Assembly (NCBI GenBank): GCA_030043215.1
Contig: JASHYG010000195.1
Location: 1-7,333 of the forward strand
Direction: 5' to 3'
DNA length: 7,333 bases
Source of the DNA: Gammaproteobacteria bacterium
GTDB taxonomy: Bacteria; Pseudomonadota; Gammaproteobacteria; Steroidobacterales; Steroidobacteraceae
The translations under genes were made by a program, and so were the position numbers. Positions within the stretch are counted from its first letter, which is position 1. Every line of letters starts with the position of its first letter. Shown here in pieces: positions 1-5,308 of this stretch. The notes under the pieces are model-generated. The model made no database searches. It was not told the DNA's origin and saw only the letters and a program-made list of their open reading frames with translations.

Positions 1-297
1 GGCGCGGATGCGGTCGAGCCGCCCGAGGGCGAGCACGATCTGCCGTCCCGACTCATCGGGCGTCGCGCCTCCGCAGTAGCTCGTGTTGCCTCCGTGGGGC
101 ACCACGCCGATCCGCTGCTCATTGCAAAGCGCGAGCACCTGCGAGACCTCGCCTGCGGTCCTTGGCAGAACGACGGCCGAGGCGCGGCCGTGATACAGAC
201 CGCGGTGGTCGGTGAGATAAGGGTCGAGATCGGCGGGCGTGGTGAGCACGGCGTCCGCGCCGAGCCGCTCCCGGATTTGATCGGCGATGCTCCGCAA
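1..297 (-). CDS. FAD-linked oxidoreductase, D-lactate/D-2-hydroxyacid dehydrogenase-like (N-terminal part, runs off left edge)
   Basis: Only about the first 99 codons are present. The visible protein has an N-terminal helix, then the segment LTTPADLDPYLTDHRG, which is typical of the start of the GlcD/D-2-hydroxyglutarate dehydrogenase group. The FAD-binding signature PHGGNTSYCGGATPD follows at about residues 65-79, close to the family pattern PQGGNT-x-x-x-GG. Members of this family bind FAD and oxidise D-2-hydroxyacids such as D-lactate or D-2-hydroxyglutarate; the substrate cannot be told from this fragment. The start is uncertain: no ATG or GTG lies in frame near the beginning. TTG at 297-295 is used here; CTG at 306-304 is the alternative and would overlap the htpX stop by 4 bp as CTGA. 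Neither has a good Shine-Dalgarno, so translation is probably coupled to htpX. The C-terminal part lies outside the window. Confidence 0.82.
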   Translation of the reverse strand, partial: MRSIADQIRERLGADAVLTTPADLDPYLTDHRGLYHGRASAVVLPRTAGEVSQVLALCNEQRIGVVPHGGNTSYCGGATPDESGRQIVLALGRLDRIRA

Positions 298-302
298 CGG
301 GC

Positions 303-1181
303 TCAGGTCGCCGCGCGCAGGGCGGCGATGCGCTCGTCGAGCGGCGGATGGCTCATGAAGAGCCGCCGGAAGCCGCGGGTGCCGCCGCCCGATGTGATCC
401 CGAACGCCGCGAACTGCGAGGAGGGCAGAGGCTGGTCGGTGGTCTTGAGGCGCTCGAGCGCCGCGATCATGTTCTCCCGGCCCGCGAGGCGCGCGCCGCC
501 CCGGTCGGCACGAAACTCTCGTCTGCGCGAGAAGGCCATCACGATCAGGGTCGCGAAGACTCCGAGCACGAGCTGGCTCACGAGCACCGTCACGGTGTAC
601 GCGATGCCGCGTCCCTGCCGGTTGCCGAACACGGCGCGGTCCACGATGTTGCCGATGATGTACGACAGGAAAATCACGAACGTGTTGACGACGCCCTGGA
701 TGAGCGTGAGGGTGACCATGTCGCCGTTCGAGACGTGGGTGATCTCGTGGCCCAGCACGGCGCGCAGCTCATCCCCGTTCATCCGCTGCAGCAGGCCGGT
801 GCTCACCGCGACGAGAGCGCTGTCGCGGCGGGGGCCGGTCGCAAAGGCATTCGGCACCGGCGACTGGAATACGCCGACCTCCGGCATGCCGATACCCGCG
901 GCCTGCGCATGGGCGCGGACCGCGGCGACGAGCCATTGCTCCGAGGGGCTCGTCGGCTGCTCGATGACCCGCACGCCCATGGCGCGCTTGGCGATCCATT
1001 TCGACAGGAGCAGGGAGATGAGCGATCCGCCGAAGCCGAAGATCGCCGCAAGCACCAGCAGCGAGCCGAGATTGGTTCCAGCCCGGGCGAGGTACCCATC
1101 GAGCCCGAGGATGCGGACGACGAGGGTGAGGACGAGCAGGATCGCCAGGTTGGTGGCGAGAAACAGAAGAATGCGCTTCAT
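303..1181 (-). CDS. htpX: Membrane zinc metalloprotease HtpX (M48 family)
   Basis: A 292-residue protein, almost exactly the length of E. coli HtpX (293). HtpX is an inner-membrane zinc endopeptidase that degrades misfolded membrane proteins together with FtsH. Visible features: a hydrophobic N-terminal segment (about 4-24), a second membrane segment (about 37-59), then a cytosolic stretch leading to the zinc-binding HEITH motif (H145, E146, H149) in AVLGHEITHVSNGD. Two more hydrophobic segments follow (about 156-178 and 194-215), then SRRREFRAD, whose E222 is the likely third zinc ligand. The conserved SHPPLDERIAAL lies near the C-terminus. The reading frame is open 26 codons further upstream, but MKRILLFLATNL matches the family start, so ATG at 1181 was chosen. 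Its Shine-Dalgarno is weak. An RpoH-like promoter lies about 100 bp upstream, fitting the known heat-shock control of htpX in E. coli. The FAD oxidoreductase gene begins at its stop codon, so the two are probably co-transcribed. Confidence 0.96.
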   Translation of the reverse strand: MKRILLFLATNLAILLVLTLVVRILGLDGYLARAGTNLGSLLVLAAIFGFGGSLISLLLSKWIAKRAMGVRVIEQPTSPSEQWLVAAVRAHAQAAGIGMPEVGVFQSPVPNAFATGPRRDSALVAVSTGLLQRMNGDELRAVLGHEITHVSNGDMVTLTLIQGVVNTFVIFLSYIIGNIVDRAVFGNRQGRGIAYTVTVLVSQLVLGVFATLIVMAFSRRREFRADRGGARLAGRENMIAALERLKTTDQPLPSSQFAAFGITSGGGTRGFRRLFMSHPPLDERIAALRAAT

Positions 1182-1287
1182 GAGAGAGTCCCGTGCCGAA
1201 TGAGCCCTACCAGGCCTTGGACCGGCCAGGCGCGGCCGCGGTTCGGGCCTGCGCCACACTTTACCGGTCCCCTGCCACCCAAGGCTA

Positions 1288-1316
1288 CTGTGGGGGCTAA
1301 CCTCTTATTTTCAAAG
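1288..1316 (-). promoter_or_regulatory. Candidate heat-shock (sigma-32/RpoH-like) promoter for htpX
   Basis: Read on the minus strand, CTTTGAAA (1316-1309) is followed after 13 bp by CCCCACAG (1295-1288). This resembles the E. coli RpoH pattern of a CTTGAAA-type -35 and a CCCCATnT-type -10 with 13-15 bp between them. Transcription would start near 1280, giving a leader of about 100 nt before the htpX ATG at 1181. A sigma-70 reading from the same TTGAAA gives only a poor -10. The motif match is seen; sigma-factor use is inference. Confidence 0.5.
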
Positions 1317-1330
1317 GCTGCCTAGGCAGC
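1317..1330. repeat. Perfect 14-bp palindrome between the VIT gene and htpX
   Basis: GCTGCCTAGGCAGC reads the same on both strands. It lies 13 bp past the stop of the iron-transporter gene and directly upstream of the candidate htpX -35 element. It could be an operator for htpX. It could also be a weak hairpin at the end of the transporter transcript, but no T-run follows it. Confidence 0.4.
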
Positions 1331-1343
1331 GTGTGCCGGGCGG

Positions 1344-2387
1344 CTAGCGCAGCACGGCGCCGAGCAGCCGGCCCACGGTGAAGCTCACGATCCCAGCGCC
1401 GCCGCCGATGAGCACCATGCGTAGGGCTCCGCGCCAGGCAGAGCGGCCGGTGAACAGGCTCAGCGTCAACCCCACCCCGATCAGCGCGAGCAGCGTGGCT
1501 GCGGCGGCCGCCACGATCCCCTCGACGCCCCGCAGACCGGCGAGGAAGGGGGCGAGCGGAACCGCCGCGCCGATCGCGAACGACAGGAACGAGGAGCCGG
1601 CCGCGCTCCAGGGCGAGCCGAGGTCGTCCGGATTGAGACCCAGCTCCTCGCGCGAGAGGACATCGAGCGCCTGCTCCGGATGGGCGAGCAGCGCGCGGCT
1701 CATGCCTCTCGCCTGCTCGATATCGACGCCCCGCGCCTGATAGATGAGCGCGAGCTCCTCGGCCTCCTCCTCGGGGTAGGCGGCGACCTCGGCCCGCTCG
1801 AGGGCGATCTGATACTCGTACATCTCGCGCTGCGAGCGCACCGAGACGTATTCCCCCGAGGCCATCGACAGCGCCCCGGCCAGCAGGCCGGCGGCGCCGG
1901 CGGTCAACACGTAGACGCTGCCCGCCCGCGCTCCAGCCACGCCGAGCACGAGACTGGCGTTCGAGATGAGGCCGTCGTTCACGCCGAACACGGCGGCGCG
2001 CAGATTCCCGCCGACGGAGGTTCGATGGCGCGCGCCGATGTCCGTAGCCGAGGTCGGCATGGCATGTCCCGGCGTATTGACCGATGAGCCGTACGTCGAG
2101 AGCCCGCGGAGCTTCATGGCGGCGAGAACCCCGCGCAGCGCGCGGGGACCGAAGCGCCGGACCAGACGCGCGACGATGCGCGCGCGCAGAGAGGGCCGGA
2201 AGGCTCGCGGCGGGGCGCCGGAGGCCGTGGCCGCGTGAGCTCGCCAGTGCTCGGCTTGCTCCTCGGCCGCCGCAGCGAGCTTGAGGAACAGCGCGCGCCT
2301 TGCGGGATCGGGCTCGGCACGCGCCACTTCGCGATACAGCCAGGCCGATTCCCGCTCGTGGAACCAGCTGTCGGGGTCGGCGCTCAG
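1344..2387 (-). CDS. VIT/CCC1-family iron (Fe2+/Mn2+) transporter with short ferritin-like N-terminus
   Basis: With the CTG start used here the protein has 347 residues. Residues 6-48 (DSWFHERESAWLYREV to AEEQAEHW) are rich in Glu and Trp and resemble one helix pair of a ferritin-like (erythrin) domain. A basic linker leads to the VIT hallmark LRAAVFGVNDGLISNASLVLG (about 129-149). A second membrane segment carries MASGEYVSVRSQ (175-186), then comes an acidic, charged cytosolic insert (about 187-250) and three C-terminal membrane segments (about 262-285, 288-313, 320-344). This is the five-helix layout of plant and fungal vacuolar iron transporters and of bacterial MbfA, a ferritin-like/VIT protein linked to iron export. 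Probable role: moving Fe2+ or Mn2+ out of the cytosol. The start is a problem: the only in-frame ATG/GTG/TTG near the beginning is GTG at 2327, which would delete the first ferritin-like helix. CTG at 2387 keeps it but has no clear Shine-Dalgarno. The gene follows the acidic-protein gene by 39 bp, likely as one operon. Confidence 0.88.
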   Translation of the reverse strand: MSADPDSWFHERESAWLYREVARAEPDPARRALFLKLAAAAEEQAEHWRAHAATASGAPPRAFRPSLRARIVARLVRRFGPRALRGVLAAMKLRGLSTYGSSVNTPGHAMPTSATDIGARHRTSVGGNLRAAVFGVNDGLISNASLVLGVAGARAGSVYVLTAGAAGLLAGALSMASGEYVSVRSQREMYEYQIALERAEVAAYPEEEAEELALIYQARGVDIEQARGMSRALLAHPEQALDVLSREELGLNPDDLGSPWSAAGSSFLSFAIGAAVPLAPFLAGLRGVEGIVAAAAATLLALIGVGLTLSLFTGRSAWRGALRMVLIGGGAGIVSFTVGRLLGAVLR

Positions 2388-2426
2388 GGAAGGATTCCGG
2401 CTTGGACCCCGGAGAGGGGCCGGGGA

Positions 2427-2756
2427 TCAGTACTCGTCCCGGTCTTCGTCCTCGTCCTCCTCGTCCTCGTCGAGATCGTCATCGTCGTCATCCCAGTCAT
2501 CGTCGTCTTCTTCCTCTTCCTCCTCGTCCTCTTCGTCCTCCTCCTCCTTCGCCGATCCGGCCCACCCCTCGGGCTCCTCGATGCGCTCGAGATCCATCTC
2601 ATGCCAGGTCTCGAGATCGATCTCCTCGATATCCCCGTCGAGATACTCGATCTCGACGAGCTCCGAATCCTCATCGACGGACAGCACGCGGAAGGACTCC
2701 TCCTCCTCCAGGTTCTCGTACCACTGGCCGGTGGCCGGCTCGTAATCTCTGCTCAC
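2427..2756 (-). CDS. Small highly acidic protein, DUF6763-like
   Basis: A 109-residue protein. Residues 7-67 form a compact domain with the pattern GQWYENLEEEESFRV, EIEYLDGDIEEIDLETW and EPEGWAG. I associate this pattern, from memory, with the gammaproteobacterial family DUF6763 of unknown function. After AK at 69-70 the last 39 residues are 35 Asp/Glu, broken only by W, L, R and Y, an extraordinarily acidic and probably disordered tail. Relatives that I recall end in a shorter, less extreme tail. The start is GTG at 2756, supported by an AAGGGAG Shine-Dalgarno 6 bp upstream and a promoter candidate above that. The TGA stop is in the same frame as the following iron-transporter gene. A metal- or cation-binding role for the tail is conceivable next to a VIT transporter, but that is speculation. 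There is no signal peptide or membrane segment, so it is probably cytosolic. Confidence 0.82.
   Translation of the reverse strand: MSRDYEPATGQWYENLEEEESFRVLSVDEDSELVEIEYLDGDIEEIDLETWHEMDLERIEEPEGWAGSAKEEEDEEDEEEEEEDDDDWDDDDDDLDEDEEDEDEDRDEY
2430..2546. repeat. Low-complexity GAN-type tract encoding the Asp/Glu tail
   Basis: The minus strand is almost entirely GAG/GAA/GAC/GAT codons (the plus strand reads as CTC/TCC/GTC-rich). It encodes the acidic tail of the DUF6763-like protein. Mixed codon use rather than one repeated triplet suggests long-standing protein-level selection as well as slippage. Such tracts expand and contract easily. Confidence 0.8.
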
Positions 2757-2762
2757 CGCTCG

Positions 2763-2769
2763 CTCCCTT
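2763..2769 (-). promoter_or_regulatory. Shine-Dalgarno deciding the GTG start of the acidic protein
   Basis: AAGGGAG on the minus strand lies 6 bp before GTG at 2756. It is the clearest ribosome binding site of the minus-strand genes in the left half and supports the GTG start. Confidence 0.75.
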
Positions 2770-2792
2770 GGGGGCTGACACCCTCGCTCGTG

Positions 2793-2821
2793 AGTTTAAG
2801 GGCGTGCTCAAAACGAGTCTA
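2793..2821 (-). promoter_or_regulatory. Candidate sigma-70 promoter for the acidic-protein/iron-transporter operon
   Basis: On the minus strand TAGACT (2821-2816, 4/6 to TTGACA) and TAAACT (2798-2793, 4/6 to TATAAT) are separated by 17 bp. Transcription would start near 2786, leaving about 30 nt before the GTG with its Shine-Dalgarno. It overlaps the proB promoter region on the other strand, so the two could compete. Confidence 0.45.
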
Positions 2822-2826
2822 TCCCG

Positions 2827-2832
2827 TATAGT
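2827..2832 (+). promoter_or_regulatory. -10 box for proB (possible leaderless start)
   Basis: TATAGT (5/6 to TATAAT) lies 6 bp before the proB ATG at 2839. The usual distance from -10 box to transcription start would put +1 on or next to the A of the ATG. The -35 region is weak (TGCTCA at 2805-2810 with 16 bp spacing is the best I see). No Shine-Dalgarno lies between the box and the ATG. Confidence 0.5.
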
Positions 2833-2838
2833 TTTTCC

Positions 2839-4017
2839 ATGGCTGCGCGGCGCCCCAGCTCAGAATCCCCGCTCCTCACGGCGCGCCGCGTCGTGGTGAA
2901 GGTCGGGTCGGCGCTGCTCGTGGACCAGGAGACGGGGCGCCTGAACCGCGGCTGGCTCGAGAGCCTCATCGAGGATCTCGTGAGGCTCCGCAAGCGCGGC
3001 CAGCAGGTGATCCTCGTTTCCTCGGGCGCCATCGCGCTCGGCCGGCGTCAGCTCGGGCTCCCGCGGGGCATCCTCAAGCTGGAGGAGAGCCAGGCCGCGG
3101 CGGCCGTGGGCCAGATCAGGCTCGCGCACGCCTACAAGGAGCTGCTCGAGGAGAAGGACATCGCCGTCGCGCAGGTGCTCCTGACCCTCGAGGACAGCGA
3201 GCGCCGGCGGCGGTTCTTGAACGCCCGCGCCACCCTCGAGTCTCTCCTGGCGCTCGGGGCACTACCGGTCATCAACGAGAACGACACGGTGGCGACCGCG
3301 GAGATCCGCTATGGCGACAACGATCGCCTCGCGGCGCGCGTCGCGCAGATGACCAGCGCCGATTGCCTCGTGCTGCTCTCGGACGTGGACGGCCTCTACA
3401 CGGCGGACCCCCACAAGGAGGCGGGCGCCGAGCTCATCGACCGCGTCATGCGCGTGACGCCCGAGATAGAGACCATGGCGGGGCGGTCGGCGTCCGATGT
3501 GGGATCCGGCGGGATGACGACGAAGATCATGGCGGCGAAGATCGCCGTCGCCGCGGGTTGCCACATGTGCATCGCAGCGGGCCATCACCGCCATCCGGTT
3601 CGACGCATCGAGGAAGGGGCCCGCTGCACCTGGTTCGTGCCCGGCGCGACCCCGGTTGCGGCGCGCAAGCAATGGATCGCAGGCACCCTGCGCCCGGCGG
3701 GCGCCATTGCAATCGACGCGGGGGCGCTGCGTGCGCTGTACGAGGGCAAGAGCCTGCTTCCGGCCGGTGTCGTCCGGGCGCTCGGCCGATTCGACCGGGG
3801 CGACACGGTGAGCGTCCTCGGACCGGACAGCGCGGAGGTTGCCCGGGGCATCGTCGCCTATTCCGACGGGGACGCGGCGCGGATCATGGGCCGCAAGTCA
3901 TCGGAGATCGAGAGCATTCTCGGCTATCGCGGACGCGACGAGATGATTCATCGAGACGATCTCGTGATCCTGCAGACGGGCGCGAAGCCTGCGCAACCCA
4001 TGGAGGAGGCATCATGA
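2839..4017 (+). CDS. proB: Glutamate 5-kinase (proline biosynthesis, step 1)
   Basis: A 392-residue protein, slightly longer than E. coli ProB (367) because of an N-terminal extension of about 15 residues. It phosphorylates L-glutamate with ATP to give gamma-glutamyl phosphate, which ProA reduces. The amino-acid kinase domain covers about 16-265: [11 protein letters not shown] (18-28) for ATP binding, [16 protein letters not shown] (58-73), [12 protein letters not shown] (141-152), [12 protein letters not shown] (158-169), [13 protein letters not shown] (179-191) and [16 protein letters not shown] (221-236). The C-terminal part (about 288-365) is a PUA domain with [17 protein letters not shown] and the conserved [15 protein letters not shown] at 2839 is the only reasonable start and has no Shine-Dalgarno. 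The stop overlaps the proA start as ATGA. In known ProB enzymes proline inhibits activity by feedback through the kinase domain; nothing here shows whether this is kept. Confidence 0.97.
   Translation: MAARRPSSESPLLTARRVVVKVGSALLVDQETGRLNRGWLESLIEDLVRLRKRGQQVILVSSGAIALGRRQLGLPRGILKLEESQAAAAVGQIRLAHAYKELLEEKDIAVAQVLLTLEDSERRRRFLNARATLESLLALGALPVINENDTVATAEIRYGDNDRLAARVAQMTSADCLVLLSDVDGLYTADPHKEAGAELIDRVMRVTPEIETMAGRSASDVGSGGMTTKIMAAKIAVAAGCHMCIAAGHHRHPVRRIEEGARCTWFVPGATPVAARKQWIAGTLRPAGAIAIDAGALRALYEGKSLLPAGVVRALGRFDRGDTVSVLGPDSAEVARGIVAYSDGDAARIMGRKSSEIESILGYRGRDEMIHRDDLVILQTGAKPAQPMEEAS
4002..4009 (+). promoter_or_regulatory. Strong Shine-Dalgarno of proA
   Basis: GGAGGAGG inside the last codons of proB lies 4 bp before the proA ATG. 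With the ATGA stop/start overlap it indicates coupled, balanced translation of ProB and ProA, whose unstable intermediate is thought to be passed between the two enzymes. Confidence 0.85.
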
Positions 4018-5300
4018 ATACTCGTCCGGGCGGCGCCGACGCGAGTATCGGCCAGCTGATGGAGCGCATGGGCGCCGCGGCGTGCGCCGCTGCCGCCGTC
4101 CTCGCCAACACCGGCACCGAGCAGAAGAACCGGGCGCTCGCCGCCGCCGCTGGCGCCATCCGCGCGCGCCACACCGACATCCTTGCGGCGAATGCGGACG
4201 ACCTCGACGCCGCGCGCGCGAAGAAGCTCACGGCGGCTCTCCTCGACCGGCTGCAGCTCGACGAGAAGCGGATCGAGGCCATGGCCCGCGGGATCGAGGA
4301 GGTCATCGCGCTGCCCGATCCCATCGGCACCGTCGCGGCGGAGTGGGAGCGCCCGAATGGGCTGCGCATCCGGCGCGTGCGCGTGCCGCTCGGCGTGATT
4401 GGGATCATCTACGAGAGCCGGCCCAACGTCACGGCCGATGCCGGCTCGCTCTGTCTGAAATCCGGCAACGCCGTGATCCTGCGCGGCGGCTCGGAGAGCA
4501 CGCGCTCGAGCCGCGCCATTCACGAGTGCCTCGTCGAGGGGCTGCGCGCGGCAGGCTTGCCCGAGAGCTGCATTCAGCTCGTGCCCACTACCGATCGGGC
4601 GGCGGTCGGCTACATGCTCTCGGGCATGACCGAGTATCTCGACGTGCTGGTGCCGCGCGGCGGCAAGGACCTCGTCGCCCGCGTGCAGAAGGAGGCGCGC
4701 GTTCCCGTGATCGGCCATCTGGAAGGCAATTGTCACGTGTACGTCGACCGGGACGCGGACTTGAGGATGGCTCGCGCGATCGTGCTCAACGCCAAGATGC
4801 GCCGCACGGGGGTGTGCGGTGCGGCGGAGACGCTGCTGATCGACCGAGGATGCATCCACTCGCACCTGAAACCCATCGTGGGCGACCTGCTGGATGCCGG
4901 CTGCGAGGTTCGCGGAGACTCAACCGTGCAGCGCGCCGACGCCCGGGTGCGGCCCGCGACGGAGGAGGACTGGCTCACCGAGTACCTCGACGCCATCATC
5001 GCAGCTCGGGTGGTGGACGGCGTCGATGCCGCCATCGAGCACATCGCGCGGTACGGCTCCGCACATACGGAGACGATCGTGACCGAGAATACCGGCGCGG
5101 CGGAGCGGTTCCTGCAGCGCGTGGACAGCGCAATAGTGCTGCACAACGCCTCGACGCAGTTTGCGGACGGCGGGGAGTTCGGGATGGGCGCGGAGATTGG
5201 GATCTCGACCGACCGGTTTCACGCCCGTGGGCCGGTCGGCGCCGAGCAGCTGACGAGCTACAAGTATGTCGTGCTCGGCGCGGGGCAGGTGAGGCCCTGA
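4014..5300 (+). CDS. proA: Gamma-glutamyl phosphate reductase (proline biosynthesis, step 2)
   Basis: A 428-residue protein (E. coli ProA has 417). It reduces gamma-glutamyl phosphate with NADPH to glutamate semialdehyde, which cyclises to pyrroline-5-carboxylate. It belongs to the aldehyde dehydrogenase superfamily. Visible motifs: [21 protein letters not shown] (about 124-144), [14 protein letters not shown] (149-162), [11 protein letters not shown] (211-221), [14 protein letters not shown] (232-245), the catalytic cysteine C268 in [14 protein letters not shown], and near the end [20 protein letters not shown] and the [15 protein letters not shown] terminus. The residue after C268-G is Gly-Ala-Ala rather than the more usual Asn-Ala-Ala, a minor variation. 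The start is fixed by the strong Shine-Dalgarno and the ATGA overlap with proB. Its open frame extends upstream inside proB, but that part is antisense-free shadow sequence and not protein. The stop lies in the loop of a hairpin shared with the convergent gene. Confidence 0.98.
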   Translation: MNTRPGGADASIGQLMERMGAAACAAAAVLANTGTEQKNRALAAAAGAIRARHTDILAANADDLDAARAKKLTAALLDRLQLDEKRIEAMARGIEEVIALPDPIGTVAAEWERPNGLRIRRVRVPLGVIGIIYESRPNVTADAGSLCLKSGNAVILRGGSESTRSSRAIHECLVEGLRAAGLPESCIQLVPTTDRAAVGYMLSGMTEYLDVLVPRGGKDLVARVQKEARVPVIGHLEGNCHVYVDRDADLRMARAIVLNAKMRRTGVCGAAETLLIDRGCIHSHLKPIVGDLLDAGCEVRGDSTVQRADARVRPATEEDWLTEYLDAIIAARVVDGVDAAIEHIARYGSAHTETIVTENTGAAERFLQRVDSAIVLHNASTQFADGGEFGMGAEIGISTDRFHARGPVGAEQLTSYKYVVLGAGQVRP

Positions 5301-5308
5301 GGCCTCAC
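5289..5308. terminator. Hairpin shared by the two convergent gene ends
   Basis: GTGAGGCC-CTGA-GGCCTCAC forms a perfect 8-bp stem with a 4-nt loop. The loop holds the proA TGA (5298-5300), and the right arm holds the stop codon of the minus-strand gene (5305-5307). It is symmetric, so it would form in both transcripts. There is no T-run on either side, so it is not a classical intrinsic terminator; it may act with Rho or protect 3' ends. Confidence 0.5.

Noticed and set aside
1155..1259. 26-residue N-terminal extension of HtpX (start at 1259)
   Set aside because: The extension is Arg/Pro-rich without hydrophobic character; the ATG at 1181 gives the family length and the typical N-terminal membrane helix.
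94..1325. Long plus-strand open frames (94-1203 and 348-1325) opposite htpX
   Set aside because: They are antisense to a clearly coding htpX with HEXXH and full family length. Their translations are Arg/Ala/Pro-rich and low in recognisable motifs, as expected for shadows in GC-rich DNA.
1317..1330. Palindrome as an intrinsic terminator of the iron-transporter gene
   Set aside because: The stem would be short once a loop is allowed, and no T-run follows; kept only as a palindrome of unknown role.
2235..2899. Plus-strand frames with long Ser or Val/Leu runs over the acidic gene
   Set aside because: They are read from the complement of the Asp/Glu tract; poly-Ser and poly-Leu/Val are just the other frames of that repeat.
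3363..4013. Open frame extending proA upstream by 217 codons, suggesting a longer ProA or a ProB-ProA fusion
   Set aside because: It lies in another frame of proB, is Arg/Gly/His-rich, and the strong Shine-Dalgarno and ATGA overlap fix the proA start at 4014.
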